Positions 35,967 to 44,817 of a stretch of DNA of 64,000 bases are shown one piece after another. The notes under the pieces were generated by a model. The model made no database searches. It saw only the letters and a list, made by a program, of their open reading frames with translations, and was not told the origin of the DNA. The position numbers were made by a program, and so were the translations under genes. Numbering within the stretch: position 1 is the first letter of the stretch; each line of letters opens with the position of its first letter. Source of the DNA: Nocardioides carbamazepini (GTDB lineage: Bacteria; Actinomycetota; Actinomycetes; Propionibacteriales; Nocardioidaceae); NCBI RefSeq assembly GCF_024614185.1, contig NZ_JAHTLF010000020.1, forward strand, positions 1 through 64,000, read 5' to 3'.

Positions 35967-36881
35967 TCACTGCGTGAGCACCTGGGCCTCCCCGATGCGG
36001 ATCGGGAGCGGCTCGGTGGTCAGGTCGAACTCGATGGTTCCGGACTGCCCGCCACCGGTCCACTCGACGACCCAGTGGCTGGTGGCGGTGACCTGGTAGG
36101 CGCCGTCGGGCTGGTCGTCCGACATCTTCGCGTAGCGGTGCCCGCAGGTCGGGGAGGCCTGCTCGCCGTAGTGATCGGCATACGGCGTGCCCTTGCCGGT
36201 GCAGTTCACCTTCGTCCCGTCCCCCATGTTCCACACGATGCTGGAGACGTTGGCCGTTGCGCTGACCGAGACCGTTCCTTCGGCCGCGGACGCAGTGATC
36301 GGCCCGAAGGTGACGTCGGTCGGCTGGTCGACCCACATCCACACCGGCAGGCCGACCAAGCCGGCGCGGTTGGCTCCCGACTCGGGAACGATGCCGATCT
36401 CGATCGGGTCCAGGTTCATCGAGGCGATCGCGCGCTGGGCGAGGACCACCGGGTCGATTCCGACCTCGCCAGTCTCGATCCACATGTACTCCCACGACGA
36501 CCCCGGCGGCGGGAAGTAGCAGACGTGCCACCAGCCGTCTTCCTTGGTCTGGCCCTCAGGCGGGACCATGTCGTCTGCTCCTCGCGCTCCGATCCAGCAC
36601 TTGTACTTGCTGCTCCAGACCGACCCTTCCGGGCCGGTGCAGGGGATCTCGTTGCCGGCGTAGGTGCAGGTCGATGAGCCTCCAGTGCCAGGATCGCCAC
36701 CATTCCCGGGGTCGGTGTCGGTGTCCTCGCATACGAGCTTGACCTCCCCCGTGTCCGGGTCAGTCTCGTACCAGCAGTTTTCGCCTCCAGCAGCCGAGGC
36801 CGGAGACCCCGGGCCGACCACTACCAACGCGGCCGCGGCGACGATCGTGGCGAGCGCCCGCGCTAGCACGGCTCGTCCCAC
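35967..36881 (-). CDS. Secreted protein, last gene of the Tad operon
   Basis: 304 aa. Signal peptide (about 1-30, ending ASA), then a Cys/Trp-rich region with several cysteines (CWYETD, CTYAG, CWIG, CYFPPPGSSW), a glycine/acidic linker, and a C-terminal beta-rich domain (about 185-300; WNMGDGTKVNC looks PKD-like). Homologues beside actinobacterial Tad clusters are often mislabelled ATP/GTP-binding proteins; no such motif is present. It is probably an extracellular or wall-linked part of the pilus. The start overlaps the lipoprotein gene. Confidence 0.7.
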   Translation of the reverse strand: MGRAVLARALATIVAAAALVVVGPGSPASAAGGENCWYETDPDTGEVKLVCEDTDTDPGNGGDPGTGGSSTCTYAGNEIPCTGPEGSVWSSKYKCWIGARGADDMVPPEGQTKEDGWWHVCYFPPPGSSWEYMWIETGEVGIDPVVLAQRAIASMNLDPIEIGIVPESGANRAGLVGLPVWMWVDQPTDVTFGPITASAAEGTVSVSATANVSSIVWNMGDGTKVNCTGKGTPYADHYGEQASPTCGHRYAKMSDDQPDGAYQVTATSHWVVEWTGGGQSGTIEFDLTTEPLPIRIGEAQVLTQ

Positions 36882-37432
36882 ATCACATCGGAGCTAGTGA
36901 CGAGCCAGTGGCCCTTCTCCAAGATCAGCTCGTACTCGATCGGCACCGGATTGCGCAGCGGGTTGCCTTCCGGGTCCTTCTGCTCGGGGACCGGCTTGCC
37001 ATCCTTCGTCCGCTTAACCCCGGTACGGTCCTCGCAGTCGATGATCAAGATCTGGTCGGCGGCGCGCTGGCGGGGCTCACCGAGGGTGTGCACGTACTCC
37101 CCGGTGACCTTGCTGCCAGAGCGCTCGATCCCGGACACGTTCTGCTGAACGTTGAGGAACTCCCGGCCCGTTGCCACCTTGTTGAGTCGCTTGAACTCGA
37201 TCGTGGCAGCGCGGAACGCGTCGTCGCGGACGTCGAGGTAGGTCTGCAGCTGGGCTGCGGCCTTCTCCTCGGGTGTCTTCGGCGTGGGTGACGCGCTGGT
37301 GGGCGTCTCGCTCGGTGTCGCGGTGGGCGTGTCGGTGGCGTCGGGATCGTTACTGCCGTCGTCCGAGCAGCCCGTGAGGGTCAGGGCCAGGGCGAGGGCC
37401 ACTCCCCCCAGTGCGGAGTGGTGCTTCCTCAT
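36863..37432 (-). CDS. Lipoprotein of the Tad operon
   Basis: 189 aa. A lipoprotein signal peptide with lipobox LTGC (Cys at about 22), a Thr/Pro/Ser linker (about 30-55) typical of actinobacterial surface lipoproteins, then a domain of about 130 residues of NTF2-like character (LDVRDDAFRAATIEFKRLNK ... KGHWLVTSSDVMWDEPC). Its 3' end overlaps the secreted-protein gene by 19 bp and its start overlaps the upstream stop, so the three genes are translationally coupled. Confidence 0.75.
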   Translation of the reverse strand: MRKHHSALGGVALALALTLTGCSDDGSNDPDATDTPTATPSETPTSASPTPKTPEEKAAAQLQTYLDVRDDAFRAATIEFKRLNKVATGREFLNVQQNVSGIERSGSKVTGEYVHTLGEPRQRAADQILIIDCEDRTGVKRTKDGKPVPEQKDPEGNPLRNPVPIEYELILEKGHWLVTSSDVMWDEPC

Positions 37433-37704
37433 GCGGTGTCTCCTCGTGTGTTGGGCGGGGCCATGACTGAGCGTTGGCTGACGTCGTTGGCGATGAGCTC
37501 GAGGTGTTCTTCGGCGGCGTCGACGAGCTCGGCCAGCGAGCCGTTGTCGGCGGGGTCGATGCCGAACTTCTTGTCGGCGTTGTAGAGCGCGCGGACGGTG
37601 TCTCGCACGAACACGGCCCGGGCGACGCGTCGCGCGTCGAGGTCGGGGCGATCGCCGCCGGCCGCGACGTAGCGGCCGGTGAGCTCTTGGTCGAACGTGG
37701 TCAT
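37429..37704 (-). CDS. Small soluble hypothetical protein of the Tad operon
   Basis: 91 aa, acidic and helical (ARRVARAVFVRDTVRALYNA, LAELVDAAEEHLELIANDV), no signal or membrane segment. ATG 37704 is chosen with AAGGGAG about 11 nt upstream; codons before it are low-complexity shadow. No family recognised. Position between the LysM-BTAD gene and a lipoprotein suggests it belongs to the same operon. Confidence 0.6.
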   Translation of the reverse strand: MTTFDQELTGRYVAAGGDRPDLDARRVARAVFVRDTVRALYNADKKFGIDPADNGSLAELVDAAEEHLELIANDVSQRSVMAPPNTRGDTA

Positions 37705-37727
37705 TTGCTGGGTGCTCCCTTCCCGAG

Positions 37728-40700
37728 TCAGCTCGCGAGCCAGCCGTGGGTACTGATGATGGTCTTCGTACGCTCCGACAGTTCCAACGGGGCGTCGCCG
37801 TCGTCGGACCGGTTGCAGATCTCCTCGCGAAGGATCCGGTCGGCCTCGAGCTGGTCGTCCTCGGCCTTCATGACGTGTGCCAGGCACAGGCGGGTGCTCT
37901 CGCCGTCCGGGTCGGCCCGGTTGGCTACGTAGGCGGCGGAGCGGGCCTTGACCAGGTCGCCGGCGGCGAGGGCCTCGGTGACGACGATGAGCGCGACGTC
38001 GGCGATCCAGCCGGACGCCATGAGGTCGACGCGGTCGGGCTCGTTGACGAGCCAAGACCATCCCTCTTCACGCAGCTGACTGAACGGCTTGGCTTCGCCG
38101 ACCAGCTCGAGTGCGGTGCACAGGTCGGTGACGCCTTCGGCGCCGCCCCGGGCCTGCCCGCGCTTGCGCAGTCGGAGGAAGAGGTGGAGGTCGACCAGGA
38201 GGCCGTCGTCGACCTGGTAGACGTTGACGCCGCGGAGCTTGGTGGCGGGTGCCTTGTCGGCGTGGGGCAGGTGGGGCTCGGTGGTGCTGGGGTTGGTGCC
38301 CAGCCACTCGCGGATGGTGTTGGTGTAGTCGCGCACCTTGCCGGGGGTGATGCCGAAGGCCTCGCCGATCTCCTCGCGGGTGGCGCCGTGCTTGCGGTGC
38401 AGGGCCAGGTACGCGAGGAGCTCGGTGAAGTAGGGCTTGCGCTTGGCCAGGGCCTTGCCGTGGGTACGCGCGGTGACCGGGCCGAGCAGGCTGAGCCGGG
38501 GACGGTCGCAGTCGGTGGAGAACCAGTCGGCGATGTCCTGGTCGAGGGTGGGGTCGCTCTGCTCGACCTCGGCGCGGACGTGCTCGGGGACCTTCGGTGC
38601 GAGCGTCTCGAGGTCCTCCTGGACGATCGCGCTCTGCCGGATGTAGTCCTCGTCGTCGCCCTCGAGGAGGGACGACAGGGGCTCGTCGACGGCGTCGACG
38701 GGGGTGTTGCGCGGCAGGGTGTACTCGCGGCGCAGTGCCCCGGACTGGTCGGTGTAGGCCTCCCAGCCGTCGGTGGCGGTCTCGTCGACCGGCACGGGGA
38801 CGTCCTCGGCGACCTCGCTCTGTGCGTAGACCAGGGCGCAGCCGCGGGCCTCGTCGCTGGTGAGGCCGACGGCGATGAGGTTGAGGTCGGCGTGCTCGAG
38901 GACGACGCGGCCGGTGTTCGTCATGTGCAGGACAGCGCCGGGTGTGTTGGGGCGCTCGCCGGCGACGACGATGGAGGTCGCGGACTGCCCGACGTGGTCG
39001 TTGACCAGCTGCAGCAGCTGCTCGAGGTCCTCGGGGTCTCCGGCTGCCGCATCGAGCAGCAGCATCCGGGCGGGCCAGGTGTCGTCGTCGACGGTGCCGG
39101 TGCGTGCCGTGGACACGTCGGTGTTGTGTCGCTTGGCTCGGTCGACCGTGGTGACGGCGGCCGCGAGGGCTTCGGCGGTCGCGGGCGACCCGGCTGCTCC
39201 GGTCGGGTAGTAGCTGATCCGCTCGTCCATGGCGACGGCTTCCTCAGCCACGCCGATGCAGTCGACCTGCACGCGCCGCGACCACGGGTTGACGGCCAGC
39301 TGCGCGGCGAGGTGGCGGGCGAAGTCCCGGCTGTAGGTCGGGTCGCCGCTGATGGTGAGGGTGGACAGCTCCTCGCAGTTGAGCAGCCACGTCTCGCCGG
39401 TGTCGCTCATGCCGATGGTGGCCAGGAGCGGGTAGGGCGGCTCAACGTTGCCGGCATCGGGCCCGAGCTCGTCGACGGCGGTGTCCGTGCTGACGTGCCA
39501 GTTGGTCTGGTCGGGGCTGCCCACCCAGGGGGCCGGGACGGCGGCCGGCGCGCTGAGATGCAGGGTCAGCTTGCCGTCCGCGAGCTCCACGGCCGCGAGC
39601 GGCGGCATCGTGGTGCCCTGGGCGCCGACGGCGGCCGCGAGCCGGCGCAGCGCTTCGTCGGCGAACTCCACGGTTGCCGCGGCCGCGGCACCGGTTGCGT
39701 TCAGGGTCATCTCGACCGGCGCGAGCTCCGGAGGCGGGGCGGCGATCGCGCGGCCGGGCGGCCGGTTCCGGTATCCGGCGCGGCGACGAGACCGCAGGGC
39801 CAAGAGCAGTGCTCCGGACAGCAGGACGCCCCCGCCGGTCAGACCGGCGAGGACCCACGGCGCGTCGAGGATCGAGTCGTCAGCGTCGTCGACCTGGTCG
39901 ACGTCGGCGGCCGGTGCAGTGGGCTCCTCGGCCTGGGGGGGTGCGACGTCGGGCACGGCCGTCTCGGGCACCTCGGACTCCGGGACGACGGGAGGCTCCT
40001 CCTCGGCCGGTGGGTCGACCGGAGGCTTCTCTTCGGCCGGCGGGTCGACCGGCTGCTGGTCCTCGGGGCTAGCGGGTGTCTCGGCGCCGGGGATGTTGAG
40101 CTTCCAGCCGATGTCGATGACGTCGGGGTCGGTCAGCTGGGCCCCGCCGGGCTGGGTGATGCCGGTGGAGGCCTGGTAGATCTCGGGCCAGCGGTCGGCG
40201 TCGCCGAGCTGCTCTTGGGCGATCTCGCTGAGAGTGTCAGTGGGCTGCACGGTGTAGTCGTGCGCCGGTCCCCCGTCGTTGAGCGCGGGCAGCTTGAGGA
40301 CCCATCCGGGCTCGAGGAAGCTCGGCTGCGCGCCGAGGAGGTCGCGATTGAGGTCGACGAGTTCCTTGTAGCGGGCGCCGTCGCCGAAGTGGTCCTCGGC
40401 GATCGACCACAGGCTTTCCCCCGCCTTCACCGCGTGGTCGACGGTCTTGGAGCCCTTGCGCTCCTGCTTCGTCTCGACCTTGACGTCCTGCTGGGCAGGC
40501 GCCTGGTCGACGGCACCGGCGGTGACGTGTCCCACCGCCACCGGGGCCGCAGCGGCCGAGCTGATCGTGGATGCCTGCGCGGCGATGGGTGCGGCGATGA
40601 ACAGCAACGCCGCAAAGCCGATCAGGCCACGGGCTGCGGCCTGCGGCCGACCCAGGCCCGGCAGCTGGGGCGCCTGGACCTTGCGGAGCCGTGCCATGGC

Positions 40701-40958
40701 CTCCACGACCAGGCTCAGCGCCATGAAGGCCCACGCGACCCAGCCGATCACCTTGAACAGGCCGAGGACGAGCGTGCCGTCGTCGGGCGCCAGAAGCGCG
40801 TTCTTGATGCCGTCCAGGGTGGGGATCTGGTCTGGGATGGGGCTGGCACCGATCGCGAGGAACAGTGCGGGCAGCCCGAGGACGATGCCGAGCACGGCGA
40901 CCGAGGCCGCGAGGCCGGTGAGTCGCTGGCCCAGGGTGGGATGGGTGGGCGTAGTCAT
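37728..40958 (-). CDS. LysM-BTAD membrane regulator of the Tad operon
   Basis: 1,076 aa. Three N-terminal transmembrane segments (about 10-38, 62-88, 108-130), two LysM repeats (about 172-222 and 236-292), a Pro/Glu-rich linker (about 297-365), a fourth transmembrane segment (about 370-393), a large middle region, then a SARP-type winged helix (about 845-930; KHGATREEIGEAFGITPGKV) and a BTAD/TPR-like end (about 950-1065). LysM should touch peptidoglycan while the DNA-binding-like part is cytoplasmic, so it may couple wall state to gene expression, or tether the pilus machine. Such fusions are typical of actinobacterial Tad clusters. The stop of the TadG-like gene overlaps its start. Confidence 0.82.
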   Translation of the reverse strand: MTTPTHPTLGQRLTGLAASVAVLGIVLGLPALFLAIGASPIPDQIPTLDGIKNALLAPDDGTLVLGLFKVIGWVAWAFMALSLVVEAMARLRKVQAPQLPGLGRPQAAARGLIGFAALLFIAAPIAAQASTISSAAAAPVAVGHVTAGAVDQAPAQQDVKVETKQERKGSKTVDHAVKAGESLWSIAEDHFGDGARYKELVDLNRDLLGAQPSFLEPGWVLKLPALNDGGPAHDYTVQPTDTLSEIAQEQLGDADRWPEIYQASTGITQPGGAQLTDPDVIDIGWKLNIPGAETPASPEDQQPVDPPAEEKPPVDPPAEEEPPVVPESEVPETAVPDVAPPQAEEPTAPAADVDQVDDADDSILDAPWVLAGLTGGGVLLSGALLLALRSRRRAGYRNRPPGRAIAAPPPELAPVEMTLNATGAAAAATVEFADEALRRLAAAVGAQGTTMPPLAAVELADGKLTLHLSAPAAVPAPWVGSPDQTNWHVSTDTAVDELGPDAGNVEPPYPLLATIGMSDTGETWLLNCEELSTLTISGDPTYSRDFARHLAAQLAVNPWSRRVQVDCIGVAEEAVAMDERISYYPTGAAGSPATAEALAAAVTTVDRAKRHNTDVSTARTGTVDDDTWPARMLLLDAAAGDPEDLEQLLQLVNDHVGQSATSIVVAGERPNTPGAVLHMTNTGRVVLEHADLNLIAVGLTSDEARGCALVYAQSEVAEDVPVPVDETATDGWEAYTDQSGALRREYTLPRNTPVDAVDEPLSSLLEGDDEDYIRQSAIVQEDLETLAPKVPEHVRAEVEQSDPTLDQDIADWFSTDCDRPRLSLLGPVTARTHGKALAKRKPYFTELLAYLALHRKHGATREEIGEAFGITPGKVRDYTNTIREWLGTNPSTTEPHLPHADKAPATKLRGVNVYQVDDGLLVDLHLFLRLRKRGQARGGAEGVTDLCTALELVGEAKPFSQLREEGWSWLVNEPDRVDLMASGWIADVALIVVTEALAAGDLVKARSAAYVANRADPDGESTRLCLAHVMKAEDDQLEADRILREEICNRSDDGDAPLELSERTKTIISTHGWLAS

Positions 40959-41407
40959 CTCTCGATGCCTCCTTCGGCGCGGATGAGCCGCGCGGACGCC
41001 TCCCCGGTGACCTGCATGGTGTCCAGGCCGATGATCCCGAGGAACTTGCTGGTGTAGGTGTCGGTGGTGGTGACGATCAGGGTGTCGCCGTCGACGACGC
41101 GCGCGGTTCCTTCCACGCCGGCGGCGTGGAGGTAGTCCAAGGCAGCCGCCTTGGCCGCGTAGATGTCGACGCGGAGGTCCTCGCCGCGCACCGCGGTCGA
41201 GCCCTGGACCTCCTGGGCGCCGGTGCGGGCGGCCTGGGATGCCGCGCTGCGGGCCTGCTGCTGGGTGTGGACCTTGCCACCGAGGTCGACGGCCATCCCA
41301 ACGAGGATGATCATCGCGAAGGACGCAGTCGCGAACCAGACGCTGATGGAGCCGCGCTCATCGCGCGAGCGCCGCGTCGTGAGGCTTCGGATGCGGTGGC
41401 TCATCAT
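40955..41407 (-). CDS. TadG/TadE-like pseudopilin
   Basis: 150 aa. A basic N-terminus with RDERGSISVW precedes a hydrophobic helix (about 22-42) and GKVHTQQQARSAASQAARTGAQE, the usual TadE/TadG N-terminal pattern. The rest is a small extracytoplasmic domain. It overlaps both neighbours by four bases. Minor pilins of this type are thought to prime or decorate the Flp pilus. Confidence 0.8.
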   Translation of the reverse strand: MMSHRIRSLTTRRSRDERGSISVWFATASFAMIILVGMAVDLGGKVHTQQQARSAASQAARTGAQEVQGSTAVRGEDLRVDIYAAKAAALDYLHAAGVEGTARVVDGDTLIVTTTDTYTSKFLGIIGLDTMQVTGEASARLIRAEGGIER

Positions 41408-41856
41408 CGGCGCTCCCGGTAGGCGTCGACGGGGCTGCTGGCGGTCGCGGTGATCGTCCGAGTGCCGGGGAGGCCGGGGATGCTCAGGTCCGCGACGTCG
41501 ACCTTGCAGGTCACGGTGGCGGTCACTTGACCGGTGGTTCCCAACGGGGCGTTGAACGCCGCGGCGTTGACCGTGATGTTGGTGGTCGTGCACTGCAGAC
41601 CCTGGTCATTCAGGCTGCTGGTGGCCGCGGACTTTCCGGAGCTGATCGCCTCACTCTGGGTCCGCTCGATCGAGGCTGCGCGGGCTGCCTCGTAGGCGGC
41701 TGCGTCCACTGCCTGGTTGGCGATCTCCACGCGGCCGCCGAGAATGATCATCGCCACGAAAAGCCCGAAGGCCGGGACGCCGATCGCGGCCTCGATGGCC
41801 ACCGATCCGCGCTCGTCCCGGCGCCGTCGTCGGGAATCGTGAACCCACGGGGTCAT
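41404..41856 (-). CDS. TadE-like pseudopilin
   Basis: 150 aa with RDERGSVAIEAAIG, a hydrophobic helix and ANQAVDAAAYEAARAASIER, classic for TadE. It has two cysteines in the C-terminal domain that could form a disulfide. Shares the RDERGS leader motif with the three adjacent pilin-type genes; overlapped by four bases at both ends. Confidence 0.85.
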   Translation of the reverse strand: MTPWVHDSRRRRRDERGSVAIEAAIGVPAFGLFVAMIILGGRVEIANQAVDAAAYEAARAASIERTQSEAISSGKSAATSSLNDQGLQCTTTNITVNAAAFNAPLGTTGQVTATVTCKVDVADLSIPGLPGTRTITATASSPVDAYRERR

Positions 41857-42248
41857 TCCGTCAGCCTTTCGACCGGGACGCTGGCGCTCTGGGTGACGGT
41901 GACGTGCCAGCCGGGGATCACGCTCATGGACTTGCCGGTGACGGTGATCGTGGCGGTGGTCGTGGTCCGTGATCCGGAGACAGTGGTGGAGGTCATCACG
42001 TCGGATCCGCCGGCGTCCTGGAGGAACGTGTTCGCCGTGGCCACACCGGCGTCGCGGGTGCCGGTCTCGCTGCCTGCCTCGCGGGCGCCCTCTTGCGCGG
42101 CCGCGAGCGCTACCTGCTTCGCGTGGTAGTACAGGGCGCCCTGAAGGCCAAGGAACATCAGCAGGAAGAGCGCGGGCATCAGGAAGACCATCTGGATGGT
42201 CACTGACCCGCGCTCGTCCCGGCTGCGGCGATGGAGGCTGGCGAACAT
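41853..42248 (-). CDS. TadE-like pseudopilin
   Basis: 131 aa. RDERGSVTIQ, a hydrophobic helix (VFLMPALFLLMFLGLQGALY) and HAKQVALAAAQEGAREAG, a standard TadE layout. Begins just below the Flp-like gene and overlaps the next TadE gene. Probably a membrane-anchored minor pilin. Confidence 0.85.
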   Translation of the reverse strand: MFASLHRRSRDERGSVTIQMVFLMPALFLLMFLGLQGALYYHAKQVALAAAQEGAREAGSETGTRDAGVATANTFLQDAGGSDVMTSTTVSGSRTTTTATITVTGKSMSVIPGWHVTVTQSASVPVERLTE

Positions 42249-42254
42249 GGCGGC

Positions 42255-42458
42255 CTACTTGATCTTGGCGGACTCGCTGGTCACGAAGAACTTGATCGCC
42301 GCGACGACGATGCCGACGATGACGATCACCGCGCCCGCCCAGATGACCTGCTCGATCGTGACGGAGCCGCGCTCGTCGCGCTGCCTGGTGACGCGGTCCT
42401 CGAGGGAGGCGAGCGTGGTCAGCGCCGCCAGCTGGAGGGCGATGAAGAGCTTCAACAT
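42255..42458 (-). CDS. Flp-type major pilin candidate
   Basis: 67 aa. A long leader (LKLFIALQLAALTTLASLED), then RDERGSVTIEQVIWAG followed by one hydrophobic helix and a short charged tail, the size and shape of Flp/Fap pilins. GGAAGGAAG lies just upstream of ATG 42458, the strongest ribosome binding site in the cluster, as expected for the major subunit. The conserved glutamate of the processing site is present. The 76 nt between it and tadC (42459-42534) show no other feature. Confidence 0.78.
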   Translation of the reverse strand: MLKLFIALQLAALTTLASLEDRVTRQRDERGSVTIEQVIWAGAVIVIVGIVVAAIKFFVTSESAKIK

Positions 42459-42534
42459 CGGGGTTCTTCCTTCCTGGTTGTTCGGGTGTTGCGGTTTGGG
42501 TGACCCGGTTTCTTTGGGGTCGGTGTTAGGTCGG

Positions 42535-43449
42535 TCAGGTGGTGAAGCGGAGCATCGAGGGGGCAACGAGGATCGCCATGAAGACGACGCCAAGCAGGCT
42601 GGCGGGGATGTACATACGCTCGGAGGTCGCGTTGGCCTTGCCGATCTCGGCGCTGAGCATCGCCGAGCGGAGTGCGGCTGCGCGGGCCCGGAGGTTGTTG
42701 TAAATCTGGGCTCCGTCCTGGCCGGACTGCTGCATGATGTCGGCGAGGTCGTCCAGCTCGGGGACGCCGAGCTCGTCGGCCAGACCGTGCAGGGAGTCCC
42801 AGGGGGCGCGGGTCATGTAGCGGGCGCGGCGCAGCTCACTCTCGATCCGCTTGAAGACCCAGGTGTCGCCGACCTCGGCCGCCTGGCGCAGCGCCTGCTG
42901 GCCGCTGGAGCCGTCGCGTACGCCGGTGGCGACCATGTCGATGTAGGCGCCCAGGGCTCGGCTGAACTCGATGCGGGCCTTCTTGGCGTCGTCGGCGGCG
43001 TTGTAGTTGGGCATGAACCAGAACAGGGCGGCCAGGGCCAGCGACCCGAGCGTGGGGATCGCGAACGGGAGCGGGAGCCCGATCAGGCTGAAGAATCCCG
43101 CAAGCAGCGGCGGCATGATCAGCCCGAGCATCGCCCAGACGACCTTCTCGCCGTAGAACCGCGTCTCGCTGATCTGCAGGAGCGCCAGGTCCTTGCGGGG
43201 GGTGTGTGCCCAGGCACCACCGGGCAGGTTCTTCATCGCCCACAGGCCGATCCGATCGACCGCCGATCCGGTGTCGGTGCCGGCGTCGTCGAGGCCGTGG
43301 GCGCTGCGGCGGGGCACGACGTGGTCAGGCGAGAGACGGTCCAGGGCGTCGACCAGATCAGGGTCGGACGGCGCGAGACGCCACACGAGCAGGGCGAGGG
43401 CCAGTCCGAAGAGGGCGCCGCTGGCGAGGGCGATCTGGAGGCCGGTCAT
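42535..43449 (-). CDS. tadC: TadC, integral membrane platform protein
   Basis: 304 aa. N-terminal helix (about 1-24), a cytoplasmic domain, two helices near 115-155, and a T2SSF region (about 165-275; AKKARIEFSRALGAYIDMVA, then LDDLADIMQQSGQDGAQIYN), ending in a transmembrane helix. Platform proteins link the TadA motor to the growing pilus. GGAG lies 8 nt before ATG 43449. The start overlaps the stop of the detached tadB tail (ATGA), showing that tadB and tadC were contiguous before the transposon insertion. Confidence 0.88.
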   Translation of the reverse strand: MTGLQIALASGALFGLALALLVWRLAPSDPDLVDALDRLSPDHVVPRRSAHGLDDAGTDTGSAVDRIGLWAMKNLPGGAWAHTPRKDLALLQISETRFYGEKVVWAMLGLIMPPLLAGFFSLIGLPLPFAIPTLGSLALAALFWFMPNYNAADDAKKARIEFSRALGAYIDMVATGVRDGSSGQQALRQAAEVGDTWVFKRIESELRRARYMTRAPWDSLHGLADELGVPELDDLADIMQQSGQDGAQIYNNLRARAAALRSAMLSAEIGKANATSERMYIPASLLGVVFMAILVAPSMLRFTT

Positions 43450-43527
43450 GCGAGTGCTCCTTGGTTCTCGACCGGTGCCGTGCGCTGGGCGGCGCGGTGC
43501 GCGTTGCGGGCCGGGAGTACTTCAGTT
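43446..43527 (-). pseudogene. Detached 3' end of tadB left of the transposon
   Basis: Reading ACT GAA GTA CTC on the minus strand gives T-E-V-L-P-A-R-N and on to ENQGALA and a stop that overlaps tadC as ATGA. The ACT GAA codons are in the same phase as T-E in the truncated tadB at 46985-46978, so joining the two restores a continuous C-terminus of 24 further residues. See the mobile-element entry. Confidence 0.8.
43520..43527. repeat. Left junction octamer CTTCAGTT of the transposon
   Basis: Identical to 46978-46985. Together the two copies bracket the inserted segment; each encodes T-E of TadB on the minus strand. The left terminal region 43528-43685 carries TTCGTGA (43627-43633), TCACGA (43648-43653) and TTCGTGA (43667-43673), possible recombinase or regulator sites, and no gene. 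Confidence 0.75.
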
Positions 43528-43685
43528 CCATCCAGTTCGTTTCTCTGCTTTTTGTCCTGGCCGGGCTGTGACCTGCGGCGTTGAGACGCTTCGGCGACAT
43601 TGACGAACAGCGACAGAGTTTCAGGATTCGTGACAACTCTGCTAGGTTCACGACAGTTCATTCTCGTTCGTGAAGCGGTGGTTCG

Positions 43686-44813
43686 GTGACTCTCACAGTG
43701 GTCCGGTCCCTGGACTCCGCGCGCAGCCTGCGTGGCGACATCGATGTCGAGGAGTTCGAGCAGGAGCTGATCGATCAGTACTCGCTGGCGTTCGGCGCGG
43801 TGGGGATCAGCGACAAGACCGCAGCGGCGGATCGGTCGGTGGTCTTCGAGTTCGCACACTTCCTGGGCAGACCGTTGTGGACCGCGCAGGTCGAGGACGC
43901 CGACCGGTACCTGCGGGCGGCACGGCGTGAGCGTGGTCTGGCGAGGTCGACGGTGGCGGGCAAGGCCGGGGCGTTGGCGAAGTTCTACGAGTTCGTGATC
44001 GTGCGCTACCAGGGCGACATCCACGCCCTGTTCGACAAGGTCGTGGTCCAGCCGATCGACGAGTTCAACCGGCCGCGGGCGGTCGCTGCAGCCACGGCGA
44101 CCAGGATCCCGCCACGGGACGACGAGGTCCGTGGCCTGTTCGAGGGCTGGCGCGACTCCCTGCCCGAAACACGCAAGTACCTGCCAGCCGCGCGGGACTA
44201 CCTCGCGGCGTCGCTGTGGCGACGGATCGGTCTGCGGATCAACGAGACCGTGATGCTCGATGTCGGGGACTGGCACCCCGAGCTCGGAAACCACGGCAAG
44301 CTCCATGTGCGCCACGGCAAGGGCAGCCGCGGCCGTGGCGCAAAGACCCGCATCGTGCCGGCCATCGACGACGTCGACGCGCTGCTGGAGTGGTGGCTGA
44401 ACGACGTACGACCCCAGTACGGGGACGACTACGACGACCCCAACGCGCCCCTGTTTCCCAGCGAACGACACGACCCGATGACCGGACATTGCACGCGCAT
44501 CGGCGCCGAGGCGCTGCGCACGGGCATGGGCGACGCGGTCGGCCGATGGCTGCCCGGATGGACCGGCCGGCTCTCGCCGCACGTACTGCGGCACTACTGC
44601 GCCTCCCATCTCTACGAGCAGGGCGTGACGCTCAAAGCGATCCAGGAGCTGCTGGGTCACAGCTGGCTGTCGACCACGACGCAGTACATCCACGTCCACT
44701 CCACCCACATCGAGACGTCCTGGGCCGAGTCGACCGAGCGGACCCTGGCACGCCTCGGCACCACCACCAGCAGAACGAGCGACCGACAGACGAGCGAGAA
44801 CGAGGAGGTTTGA
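43686..44813 (+). CDS. Tyrosine recombinase (TnpA-like), intact
   Basis: 375 aa. The N-terminal core-binding domain (about 25-125) is followed by the catalytic domain with the full set: Arg in GLRINET, Lys region HGKGSRGRGAKT, H-x-x-R in LSPHVLRHYCAS, His in LLGHSWLS and the nucleophile Tyr in TTTQYIHV. It should cut and rejoin the element ends. GTG start at 43686 without a clear ribosome binding site; the next ATG is far inside. The downstream XRE gene begins 4 nt after its stop. Confidence 0.92.
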   Translation: MTLTVVRSLDSARSLRGDIDVEEFEQELIDQYSLAFGAVGISDKTAAADRSVVFEFAHFLGRPLWTAQVEDADRYLRAARRERGLARSTVAGKAGALAKFYEFVIVRYQGDIHALFDKVVVQPIDEFNRPRAVAAATATRIPPRDDEVRGLFEGWRDSLPETRKYLPAARDYLAASLWRRIGLRINETVMLDVGDWHPELGNHGKLHVRHGKGSRGRGAKTRIVPAIDDVDALLEWWLNDVRPQYGDDYDDPNAPLFPSERHDPMTGHCTRIGAEALRTGMGDAVGRWLPGWTGRLSPHVLRHYCASHLYEQGVTLKAIQELLGHSWLSTTTQYIHVHSTHIETSWAESTERTLARLGTTTSRTSDRQTSENEEV

Positions 44814-44817
44814 GCCG

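Noticed and set aside
37746..41057. Open frame of about 1,100 codons on the plus strand
   Set aside because: Antisense to the LysM-BTAD gene, low-complexity Gly/Val/Leu sequence with no family features.
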